Shown here piece by piece: positions 47,370-58,646 of a stretch of 64,000 bases of DNA. The notes below the pieces were generated by a model, which was not told the origin of the DNA, did no database searches, and saw only the letters and a program-made list of their open reading frames with translations. Numbering within the stretch: the stretch's first letter is position 1; the number at the start of each line of letters is the position of its first letter. Source of the stretch: Dreissena polymorpha (Eukaryota > Mollusca > Bivalvia > Myida > Dreissenidae); contig NC_068355.1 in the NCBI RefSeq assembly GCF_020536995.1, forward strand, positions 69,252,132 to 69,316,131, written 5' to 3'. The position numbers and the translations under genes were made by a program.

Positions 47370-47597
47370 GATTCCACCCAAACAATACCCCACGCCCCTA
47401 CCATTTTTTTAAACATCATTTAATAAATAACCCCACCCAACATTATACCCCTCTCACCCCTAACCCCCACCCCCCTACCCCCAATTGTTTTTTTAAACAC
47501 AATCTAATAAATTACCACACCCCACATTATACCCCCCTCTCACCCCCCTACCCTCCCCTCCCCCCCCCCAAAAAAAAAAATTTTTTTTTTTTTCCTT
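47370..47597. repeat. C-rich and C/A/T homopolymer tract
   Basis: The plus strand is made of ccccacccc and ctaccccc runs with aacatta/aataaatta interruptions. It culminates at 47556-47595 in consecutive C, A and T homopolymers of about 9, 10 and 14 bases. The 98-codon proline-rich open frame here is compositional. The An/Tn junction can fold into a hairpin and may be assembly-sensitive. Confidence 0.8.
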
Positions 47598-48373
47598 TTT
47601 TATTTTTGAAAGATCGTCTAATAAATTATTGAATATGAACAATTTCCCCATGATGGCTTACGTTATAATGCCAAGCACTCGAATAGTCAAGCGCGCTGTC
47701 AGCTCTTGTTAAAATTAAAACAAGTTTATTGCTAAATTGGGTGATTTACTGCTGAAAATACAAACCATGCATGTTGCATTTTTATTTTTATTTCAAAAAG
47801 TAAACAGTAAATCTGTCTTTTTCTTTGTATTTTTGCTGTATATAGTGTATCTATAAAAGCTATATTCAAATATTACTTAAATGATACTATTTTGAATTTT
47901 ATGACACTTTGTTTTTAACCAACCCAATTTCTACTTGCCTGAAACCACTTACATTTCATGGCGCTCTTCCATAGATAACAAGTTATAAAAAATAAAAGTC
48001 TGTAAAAGAATTTTTTGTTCATCTTGTTTTAACTTTTAACACCTTTACTGCATCTGTACATACCAACTGCATGCCTATATTTGGAAATCTGGATGAATTA
48101 TGGAACTTTCATATACCCCAGGGTAGCACATAAACTTGACAAAAGCCGAGTGTGGGGTGGTTTTGAAAAAAAATCAGTATAATTTTTTTAAAGCATGGAA
48201 AGACTACCTAAAAATGTGCATGTAGTTCAGTGAAATGATGTTGATTAAGAAAATAATATATTAGATTATATTTGGATATGTGCCCATTACGGGTGCGCTA
48301 CCTTAACTACCACTGAGTCGCCTTTTTCAACCGATGTTTTATTTTGCTAATTTAATTTATTTACCATTCAACC

Positions 48374-49190
48374 GTTGAAGACGTTTATATTTGTGCATTC
48401 TTACTATTAAATATATCTGAGTAAAAATTAAATCCCGATAACTTTAAAAACTACATTTTGTATCCACTTAGATTATTTTATCGATATATATGAGCGTCTT
48501 CAGTAATATGCTATCTAGTTTCGAGACGCGAATTTATTCCATGTCTTTCTTCGTTGAGTTTTATATTCACTTGATCCTGTGTTGTCAATGATTTGATTGT
48601 AAAACAACACGTTCTATAATATATTATGTATAGATTCGATAGAAGGCCGTTGCTCCATCATTGGACATAGAAAAACTCTTCTCTTTGAGAAGTACAACTG
48701 AACTTTTATTATCCATGTAACTTGATCGTTTATTGATGCTGTCTAATGACTTTCTTAAAATAGACTATGCAAACAATGAATTACGGCGGCTATTCAAAAG
48801 CATTTGAGCTTACGTGCCTAGTGCCAAGCATACACATGGATATTCTTGTTTTTTATGCATGTACACAGGTTCACATGTGATATCCAGGAAAAGAATTATT
48901 TTGCATTTCAGTTACATTGGCGACCAAGCAATCGAATACCTTATTTAAATGTTATTTATATTGCTGTTGATCTTTGACGTAAATTGCATGCTATTGTCCT
49001 GTGTCCTGTAATGCTGTCGATTCGTTTTAAACCTGTGAAAACAAAACAACAAGAACACAATATGTTTTACAAACTTACTTAAGAATCTGACCTTTAAGTT
49101 GTAGATATTGGCTCGTCTTCTAATCAACACACCACTCCTCCAAACCTTATTTATTGAATCCAAACACCTTGCATGTCCTTGAACATTGCA
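48374..49190 (+). repeat. Duplicated block 2, copy A (partner 63208-64000)
   Basis: The two segments share gaagacgttt.tatttgtg, attattttatcgatatatat, gagcgtcttcagt, ctagtttcgagacgcga, ttgagttttatattcacttg, gtgatatccag, attgctgtt, and atattggctcgtcttctaat in the same order. The match continues to the window edge in copy B. No coding domain is recognised. Confidence 0.85.
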
Positions 49191-50990
49191 AACTACGAAT
49201 ATTACCTGACTTTTTCCGGCGTAATTGTATTATTGCATAGTTTTTAAACTTTTTTCAGGGTCGGTGGACACCTTTAACATCTAAATAATGGACTTGAATT
49301 TCGAATACAATAGAATTTCAAAATATTGTTCAATCAAATTTGTCCTTAAAGCGTGATCGTTTAAAAACATCTTAAATATATCTGTCTAACATTAAAACGA
49401 ATTAATTCAAACAAAGAAGAAACTATATCGAAACATTTAATGTAAGCAAAATGAATTTGTAGCAGAAGGAAAACACTTGTCGATTGTTTGTAGCCTTTGT
49501 TACCAGATTTAAGTGTTTCTATGAAAGTTGCTTCTCTGTTACTTTGGTTTGTAACATTTCGCTGTAGTCATGATATTTGTGAAGAAGCAGTAATACTAAA
49601 CCTTGATCATGCTCTAAAATATCCATTAAAGGCATCTTTTGACGATTCAAAATCCTGACCATTAAAACAATTTAATAATTTGGTTAGTTCTGTCGATGTC
49701 TTTATATTTTGTGACACTACGAGGATTGCCCATTAAAGTATAAAATACATCACTAATTGTATGAGCACGAATGGCTGAGTGGTCTAAGCGTAAGACTTTT
49801 ACTCCAATGCTTACATTTATCAATATACAACATTTTATGACAAAATTCAATACATGCCACACTCCGTGAAAAGGCCCTTTTAAATAGTATTAATAGAGAA
49901 ACAACTCTATTCATAGCACGAGCCTGCAGAGGCTTATATGGAACGACACTTTGTTTGAAGGTATCCTTATTACATGAAAATTTAGTGTAGGCCAAAAGTG
50001 TCGACGCAGATTTGTCTGTTCAGACGCGTTTCTATTCTATATTTAATGCAAATTGATTAAGCCGGATTTCTTAGATCGCAGTTTATTTGTATACTAACAA
50101 CTTAAAATCTTATGCACAGACTTGTTTACACAGGCTTACTCCGAGCTAGGACAAAGTGACACAATAACATGTTCTATGTGTATATTAACTGCTGTAATGT
50201 AAAATATATCTCCAATGTGTACATTATTTTTACCCGCTCCTACACTGTATATAAATAATATTTTTTAGAAAAGAGACTGTATTCACCTCGTCCATGGGTA
50301 TGGGCAGGTCAAGACAGCCCTTCTCCATACTGTACAAAAGAGTACTTGTTAGTTCCAAAGAAAGTGTCAGATAATATTTCCGGAGGAAAATACAAACTCA
50401 TCATGTTTACTATGGATATATATACAATGTTAAAATCATACCACAAACATTCATTGTATTATAATACAATTATATGCACAAATAATACATGAGTTTTAAC
50501 TAGCAAGATGGACATTTAATTGAATATAAAGTATTCGGTGCAAGTAGCGGGTTTTTAAAAGTTTCGTCGTGTACACACACTTAATGTTTTCAGTTTTAAG
50601 AGTGAGATTCGGCTGGAGTGCGTATCATGTCAACCTCTTTTTATTAAGATTGAACACTTCACTGCAATCACTCAAGTTTAAATAATTTTAGCCTCGTGTT
50701 GTATAAACTTTTTAGTATCTCGTCGGCAATTGTTAAAACAAAGCAAAAACAACACAAAACTAGAAGATCATAAAATTTTATGATGGCGTAAGTATAAAAC
50801 AATGGTTTTGTGCTCATCTTCGGCTGAATTGTAAATATTTAATTTATCCATAACTTAACAATTCAGAAAACAAACGGAACTCAGCTACTATAGATAAACT
50901 GTCGACCATACTTGGTTTCGAGGACGAAATAAATTTCGAATAGTTTGGTGATGGACAATATAGCGATTGTGCTTTCTGCTCCAAACAAAG
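49191..50990. other. Non-coding DNA with a tRNA-like A box and a decayed MITE
   Basis: At 49766-49815, gcacgaatggctgagtggtc followed by taagcg and acttttactccaat resembles the A-box half of a tRNA-Leu/Ser-type SINE head; the B box is gone. At about 49915-50040, gagcctgcagaggct, gaacgacacttt and aaaagtgtcg are diverged copies of the MITE at 29350-29620. Nothing else is recognised. Confidence 0.5.
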
Positions 50991-50991
50991 A

Positions 50992-51203
50992 CAGGAAAAC
51001 ACAATTTCTGTTTTCTTGTCTTTTTGTTTTTTGGAGCGGAAAACACAATTTCTGTTTCCTGGCTTTTTTGGAGCGGAAAACACAATTGCTGTTTTCCCGT
51101 CTTTTTTATTTGTTTTTGGAGCGGAAAACACAATTTCTGTTTTCCGGTCTTTTTTTTTGGAGCGGAAAACACAATTTCTGTTTTCCTGTCTTTTTTGGAC
51201 AAC
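50992..51203. repeat. Minisatellite, five units of ~37-49 bp
   Basis: The core ggaaaacacaatttctgttt followed by a T-rich linker and ttggagc repeats five times. The cores are almost identical and only the T-run lengths differ, which shifts frame between units. Open frames of 60-140 codons on both strands across it are repeat artefacts. Confidence 0.9.
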
Positions 51204-52340
51204 AGATGTCACCTTAGTGCCACCGTAGATACACGTTCATGCATATCGTCTCAATTTTTGATTATGTTACAAATAAGGAATTACGTTTTCAAAGCTCGTT
51301 TTCCGAAGAAATTAGGAAAATATAAATTTCCAAAGAATGTTGTACCGTTGATTGTTATACATGTTATAACAACAAATATTTGACATGTATTTGTCTTTTC
51401 CTTTATGCTTTATGACTACGCCAAATGTTATTTAAATTGTCGCATAAATAACAGATAGAAAACACATCTTAATTTGGAGAAAGAAAATATTGTGCATAAT
51501 TACTGATATTAAGTAAATTGTTTACGCCTCGACACGCTTTGTAAAAACTGTAAGCAAAGACTTCACTGTATGAATATTATTCACAGTATTAACGTACATG
51601 AATGATAAAACACACTTAGGTCAGTTAATGACCATAACACAATCCAAATACTAGTGGAATGATACATTTATTAATTCTTCGAAATGCAGTTTGCAGAATG
51701 AAAATATCGCTTTTCAGACTGCATTTCCTTATATATGTTTAAAACACTTGGGTGAGATAATATGACGACACAAGACCAACAGTTAACATGGCTGAGTTAT
51801 TGTAATCGGATTTTTGAGTTGTGATTACTACTAAGCGTAATTAAGAGAAGTAGATAATCAGAAGAAATTTTATTGTACCAATTTTTAAATAAAATGTAAG
51901 TATTTCACACATATTAAATTAGAACACACAATCATAATATTATAGTGACAAACATATGGACGTTCTGTAGTCTTATGTTGTGACGCTCTGTACACATGTG
52001 AATTACATACACAGCGATACATTTTCCGACAGTGTGTATAAATTTACCCTCGTAAAATCTCATTGCATGCAATGCGTTTTGCTCTTATTTGTTTTAAGCA
52101 TCCTTGGATTAGGCCGATTAACATAGTCCACTGACTTGTTTGAATTGAGGAAAGGAAAGACCAGAACTTAATAATTACAGAGAATCAGGTTAATCGGCTG
52201 TGGCGTTATATTGCTTTTCGACATTCCACGTGTGAGCTTTTTCATTCGTCCATATAAAGGAAATCAATTAGACGTGAAATGTTTTCAGTTATATTTAGCG
52301 CTTGCTTGCGAGCTAGTATAAACATGTCTTTATTCCTTAA
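51204..52340. other. Non-coding spacer
   Basis: No gene or repeat recognised. Confidence 0.4.
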
Positions 52341-52660
52341 CAGAACAGAACTGAATAGTTTGTTTTATACCTAAGCATGTGAAGCGATCGTTGTTAACAT
52401 ACATGTAAAATAACAACATGCGTTAAAGTACACTCAAAACACACATCATTTTAAAGAACAGTTAACCGAAATATACACAAAATTAACAAATTTCGTGAAC
52501 ATGTTTCGTGAGAATGTCACATTGATGAGGTTAATAAATATTGATAACACAATGCTAGTCGTAAAATTTTATAATTGTAGCAATAATAACTTAATTCTGT
52601 AATTATTTTCTTTGTAAAAACTGTATTCTTATTTCACAATGCACATATATGACAGCATTA
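52341..52660 (-). mobile_element. 5'-truncated LINE copy (3' UTR only)
   Basis: It starts with the (TTCTG)n-type end (agaacagaactgaatagttt) and shares acatgcgtt, acacatcatttt, acatgttt.gtgagaatgtca and gatgaggttaa with the 3' UTR of the LINE at 10039-14002, same orientation. It contains none of the coding region, so it is a very short insertion. Confidence 0.75.
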
Positions 52661-52737
52661 AAGCATTTTAAATTAAACATGGTTATATATTTGTATGCTT
52701 GCAATTTCATTTACAGAACATTCACCATGTGACAACT

Positions 52738-53108
52738 TTGAACTTTGCGGCAACTTTGCAAGAACTTTGCGGCAACTTTGCAAGAACTTTGCGGCAAAGT
52801 TACCGCAAAGTCCCGTATGCAAATGAAGTTTGCAGCAACTTTTCAAGAACTTTACAGCAAAGGTACCGCAAACTCCAATATGCAAATGAAGTTTGCAGGA
52901 ACATGGCAAGAACTTTGCGGCAAATTTGCAGCAAACTTTTACCGTGTGAATTAAGTTTGCGGCAAAGTTGCTGCAAACTCATATGCAAATGAAGTTTGCG
53001 GCAAAGTTGCCGCAAAGCTCATTTGCATGGTAAAAGTTTGCAAGAAAGCATTTTTGCGGCAACATTGCTGCAACTTTGCTGCAAATTAGCAAGAACAGTT
53101 TGCAGGAG
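52738..53108. repeat. AACTTTGC / GCAAAGTT array with dyad symmetry
   Basis: The octamer-like words aactttgc, gcggcaactttgc, gcggcaaagttgccgcaaa and tatgcaaatgaagtttgc recur over 370 bp on both strands, first as tandem aagaactttgcggcaacttt units, then mixed with inverted copies. The roughly palindromic word gcggcaaagttgccgc appears near 52998. Open frames on both strands (up to 97 codons) are by-products. It is not a family I recognise. Confidence 0.85.
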
Positions 53109-55737
53109 GCCTGTTTTTTTCGGTAAGGGTAGCTTTCTTCATACAGTTTTGTTTCAAATATTAAGTAGATTAGATAACTTGAACATTTTTGGCGGATTTT
53201 ATAATATTTTGAAGTTAATACATTCTTAAAAATCATTATAATACGAACATTAAAGAACAAAGTATTATGTCATTTTTGCATAGGTTACACAATATACAGT
53301 TGCTTACCACTTACCAAGGTTAATAATTCTCTCCTACCCTATTAACTCTTCGTATGGACATTCGAGATATAAATGTTACCGCAAATGCTAGTGTTGGAGT
53401 AAATACTCTTTTCAATGAGAATCCAATTTGATGACACGAATCACGTTTGAAACGATGCAAACTGACTTTGTTACTGTTACTATTTTGTCAGAACGCTTAT
53501 CGTGATGTTATTTTCCAGTAAGAAGACACCACTGTTTGTCATGTTATTATCCGGTTACAAGACACTACTTTTCGATAAATCAACTATCGCGTAACTTGTA
53601 TTGTCCGCTTTAACAACGTATTGGTTTTATTTCGCAAGTGAATAAAACATTTACGCAGCTAAACTGCACACATAAAAAAGACCTTTGAATAGAATAGCAA
53701 ACGACAATGTCCGCATGTTAACAGGGTTTCTATGTATATAAAGGACCATATAATACAACATATAAGGCACAGATACTTACTGTAAGTAAGTTTTTTTTTT
53801 AATAAGCATAATTTGAATTTGGGTCAATAGGAGAGTTTCTTACACTAAACGACGACATAATTTTGTGTAAAATTTTCTCACAACACGTAGATCGTAAGGC
53901 TAAGCAGGAATTTATTTAACAGTAGCTTTATTATATACAAAAGGAAAGCATTGCATCTGGTGTCGAAAACGTATATACTGGGACTGGCGGCTGAAATGAC
54001 GTGACGATTGAAAAACAGCCCATACGTATCCGTTCGTTTAATTAAGGTTTTTTTATTGAATAGTCAGGTTATCTTATTTTTTTATTTTTAACGACTCAGA
54101 AATACCGATCTTTGCCTGTATTGTGCATTTTGTTCACAATATTATGATTGTGAACAAGATAAGCAACGAAATAAATCTGTATAAGGCGTAACAATAACAA
54201 AATGTGACTGCGTGAAGAAGTTCATGTCATGGACACAAAGTCTAAGGGGCTTATTATTTGATATTGTTCTACCATTGCTGAATATTTTAAGAAAACACTT
54301 GACCATTGAATGATAAATATATTCTTATATATTTTTAAGATTTTAATTTTTGAATGTTTTGGTGAAAGCGTGTCATTATATACTTCATTGTTAAATACAC
54401 ATAAAGATAAAAGTTTTTTTTTCAACTACTAAAGCGGCGAGTAATAATTGCATAAGTATTTAACAGGCTACTTTATAAAACCTGAAGTGTATGTATACAT
54501 TTAATAAAGCACATGAAATTTGTGTTAACGTTTATCAGAAAATGTCAACAAATAAATGGATTGTTGAAATTCGTCAGTTTGTAAGGTTTGACTTGAGAAT
54601 TCATTCTGAAAATCGTGTTCTTTTGTGTTATAGATATCAGTTCACATTGTTCCAATATAAAATACACTGTTTAGTTGATTCCCCTTATACATGGTGGAAA
54701 GTAAAGATACGAACTAGCTTATTTATTTTCAGACATTTATCTTGTATAATTATCACTAACAAGTTAATGACCACCTGTCAAAACTATATTTTACTTCCAG
54801 AGCTAATGAAGTGTCCTATCGTCTTTTAAACAACTATAAATCTAATTCAATGTATCGACCTCGATGGAATAAAGTTATGTAAGAATTAAATCATCACATC
54901 TATGGTCAAGCGAAGTATTTCCGTGAGTTGATTTTTACGGAGACCGTGACAAACAATTAAAGATAAGTCAATAATTCTAACCTGATAGTGCAGTCATCAG
55001 CAACCAAGTCTCTTCCTGTCAGCGTATTAAGCTTCTGTAATAAGCGTTTCAAATTGTTCTCTTATACCCCCATCGATATGGAAATATAGAATAAGGGAAA
55101 AAAGGGATTTTGATTTTTTTAGCCTAAAATTCTACGTAACCGCCCGTCTTTTGGATAAGTATTTATGTCGTAATAACCTATGAAAACAAGGGAAGCTTAA
55201 ACAATACACATTCATACGTCCTGTCTCATAATCAATTTAATTCGAACACTTTTTTACAAAACGTTATAATTTCGAAAAACATAACGCAACGTCCTTTGTC
55301 TTGCGTGATGCACTTTACGACTATGTCGACATGTAAAGATTACCTATTAAGAAAAGAACGTTTGTGCATCTTCACAAATTTGCAAAGAACATCATTATTT
55401 GTATGATGTAACATTTAAGGCCAATTTACTTTGATAAAGATAAATTGAAGTTAAGTGTCTTAAAAAAATTGAAAACGGACCATGGTCATGAAATTCTGAT
55501 TTAAAATATGGCATGCAATTCATAGTCAACCCTATGTTGTCATATTTGTTATACACCACACTATATCCAATTATATTTTATATTGGTATCGAGTATTATT
55601 GCCCTGAGTAAGATTAAGTTGACGTATTTTTTGTAATTAGTTAATTAAGAATCTACTTAAAAAAACTGTAGCCACTGAAGCTTAGTGTTTATCAATTGTT
55701 ATTGTATATGGACGAAAAACATTTGGTTTAAACCTAT
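53109..55737. other. Non-coding AT-rich DNA
   Basis: No gene recognised. A 112-codon open frame at 54491-54829 (plus) has no known domain and nothing around it to support expression. Confidence 0.45.
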
Positions 55738-55880
55738 TTATTTGAGCTCGATTGCATCGAAAGCCCAAGGCTTACCGGTATATAAACGCTCTCGAGTCTG
55801 TTTCCTGGGCCTAGAACCAGTTTTTGGTGTCTTTGGGGGAGATCTAAAGAACGCTGCCACGGTGGGGATCGACCATTTCA
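55738..55880 (-). mobile_element. SINE fragment
   Basis: On the minus strand: ggtcgatcccca (B-box remnant), gacaccaaaaactggttcta, cccaggaaacagactcgaga, and a ccttgggctttcgatgcaat tail. It is the same family as 29153-29338 and 37134-37350, but most of the tRNA head is lost and the copy is diverged. Confidence 0.7.
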
Positions 55881-58646
55881 CATATATTAACGGACCATCT
55901 TTTTATATATAATAAATCAATATTGATTAATTTCATACATGATTCCAGGAGCTATTTTTCTTAAAGTATGTCCTACAGATCATGATTACGTCTTCAGGAT
56001 TTCGACAAGTAATAATAATATAAGCGTCTTCTTACTTTTGAAATTTCTGTAACCAAAAACGATGTGGTAAAACTAAACTATTTTAATCCATTTAATGATC
56101 AAGGATACATTATAGAATATGTGTATTCTCAAAGTTTCTATTTGTCAACTATTGTCATTTTTTATGAATTTCACTTAACATGACTTATGATTAGATCAGT
56201 ATTATCTATCTTGTATTACGGTAGAGAACACAACTTTTGTGCTTATATTTGCATTATTCAACACCTCACACCTGGTCTATTTCCATGCTTGCATGCATAA
56301 TGCAATCAAAGCGCTGTAGGCGCTGAAGGCCTGGGGCTAGATTAAGTGTGATTGGGAAGAACAATTGTCCGAATTTCTTCCTTTGTCCGAATTTATACGG
56401 ATTGACCCTAGCGGTTGAGTGCAGAAGATCAGAGACTGTAAGAAAAGACAATATTTGTGTATATACTACAGTTTACATAGACGGTGGACTACACGATACT
56501 GGTGGTGGGAACGATAACCTTTTGTGAAACTCTACAGATTTGGTAGAGGTTCGTCTACATAGGCGGTGAAGATATACAACACCAATAACAACAACATGGC
56601 CGCAAAACACTTTTATTGTTGGCGTCAAATAAATTACTTTAAATAGCCTAAAAAAGCTTTTTATGACATAATTAACAGATTAGGAAAACACTCATACTTC
56701 TTTTGTAATGTGTAAACAGAATAAAATCCACATACCCTGATAAAGAACGGTGTACAGAGTATACTTTGTCTCATATAGAACTTTTCACGCTCAATTTGCT
56801 CGCTCGATCTACGCAGTGAAATACCATATCCGGTTACTTCGTCCATTTCCGAGAATGATCGTGAATATTTGTGTTTTTTTTTTTAATTTTCTTTTTTTTG
56901 GAATGTCTTGTTAACGCAAAATAAAATAACAATATTTTAAAATACGTTCATAAATACCCAATGTAATGTTTTCAAAACTGTCTCAGAAAAAAATCTTCGT
57001 ACTGCCTCCGCAAACAGTCGTATCTTTTCGGCGTAGACCCCAAGTGAGGAACTTATTTCCGCATGAATATGTAAACAATAAAAACTATGTCGTAACCAAT
57101 GCTTAGCAATTTTGCTTAAGTAATTTGTTTTCACTTTTTATGACCGGTAATGTTATATTGTGATGTTTTGTATTTACCAGGCAGGTTATTGAGATACGCG
57201 AAGAACTACTTTTATTGTGCATGAATGGAGTGGTAAATCGGACTTTTGGGCATTTGGTTTTTGGCAGCCAGCCAATTCGGATAGGCTCAGAAATTTGTAT
57301 CATTACTATTGCCCTGGGGCTACGCCCCAGGCCAACAATTTAAACATATATAAAAGCTAAATAAGAAAGAAATTTGTATTAAATTGCTAGGAAAAGATTG
57401 GGGAAAGATACTTAAATCTTTGGTAAACTTTTCTTTAATATAAATTTTCGATTCAGAATACAACGACAATCGGTAATACGTGAAACAAGAATGCAAAATC
57501 AAAATTATAAAACATAAATTTATCTAGCGGATGCACGATATAAATGTTGTTTATAATCATCAATATTTCACTTTTTCTAAAATAAGCAAGCAATTATATT
57601 GGTAATACGAATCTTTCAGTGACATAATTTTGCATGGAGTTCAAGTTGAATTGACTTGTGTGCTTATAGCATATTTTGTTCTTTTGATATGATAAATGAA
57701 ACTTGTTTAATTAAAAATGTTTCTCTGAAATATGATCGCTTGAAGCGTTTTGGGTTTTAAACTGAGATTGTTATCTTCTCTGGTGCAAAGGCATTACGTT
57801 CTGAAACTGCTGATTGCTTTTCCTTTTATGAACAGAGCTTTGATGAGAATAGCCGTGGTTGAGATATTGTTCTTATTACCAGTACTTATTTCCTAGTTGA
57901 TAAATGTACGCTTCACATGATTTAGATAGAGAGAAAATTCAATCACTTATCCGCATGAGCGAGATAACACCCCAGATAGTAGAGAGCGGTGTATTCCACA
58001 CTGTTGGTAAAGCATTGCATAAATAACTAACCTAAATTCATAGTTTAAATAGATGTGTTACTTTTTTACATAATTGGAAAACTGGGCAGCGTATTATGGC
58101 TTTTTCGAATGTTTTTTAATCAATTAGTTCCAGTGAGTAAACGAGTACCTTACACTGTAAAATCTTGTGTTCCGGTTTGAATTGTAGTAATAATAGTAAA
58201 TTCACATGTACATAAGATCATCATAAAATACGTTTTCGAGTACTATGTATGATTCAAATTAGTGAGTATTTTTTATAATTATAATTTATATGATTCATAA
58301 ATAGTGTGTTTTTAGGTATTTTAATGGCGGTACTCGTCTTAAAATCATAAACAGATAACTTAAAGTCTGTCCTTCAAAGCATGTGTCCTTTCTAAAATTT
58401 TGAATAACATACCAGCTGCCACAAAACATACATAATATTCTGAAAAACATGGAAAAAAATAAACAATTAACTAAAGTATCATATATAATTATAAGGCAGC
58501 TTATCGCAAAATGTCATTTATATTAGCATTTTGATTTTTTGATGAATAGTTTAATTAATATAAGTACTAACGTTATTTAATTAATATAAGAATGACGTCA
58601 CATTCCACCACATGATGGCATAGGCCAGTGAAGTTTGCACTACACA
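55881..58646. other. Non-coding AT-rich DNA with one perfect hairpin
   Basis: No gene. A perfect inverted repeat, cctggggc (57313-57320) tac gccccagg (57324-57331), stands out from AT-rich surroundings. Otherwise nothing is recognised. Confidence 0.45.

Larger units (their letters stand above)
46422..48302. mobile_element. TTAA-flanked non-autonomous DNA transposon, 1.88 kb
   Basis: GGTAGCGCACCC at 46422 is mirrored by GGGTGCGCTACC ending at 48302, and the match extends inward (taatg / catta). TTAA lies immediately outside both ends (46418-46421 and 48303-48306), the target duplication of piggyBac and Kolobok elements. Inside are a tRNA-Ser-like sequence close to the left end, a hexamer repeat, a three-copy 160-170-bp array and a C/A/T homopolymer tract. 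There is no transposase gene, so it would have depended on a relative elsewhere. Confidence 0.75.

Noticed and set aside
47336-47632. 98-codon proline-rich open frame
   Set aside because: Translation of a C-rich low-complexity tract inside a non-autonomous transposon.
50844-51383. Overlapping open frames of 65-138 codons on both strands
   Set aside because: All arise from the ggaaaacacaatttctg minisatellite, which lacks stops in several frames.
52673-53260. Cys/Leu-rich open frames of up to 97 codons on both strands
   Set aside because: By-products of the AACTTTGC array; no protein family is recognisable.
54491-54829. 112-codon open frame as a possible host gene
   Set aside because: No motif, no splice context and no conserved neighbour; its length is compatible with chance.
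57313-57331. GC hairpin as a transcription terminator
   Set aside because: Intrinsic terminators of this type are bacterial; here it is an isolated inverted repeat in animal DNA with no adjacent gene.
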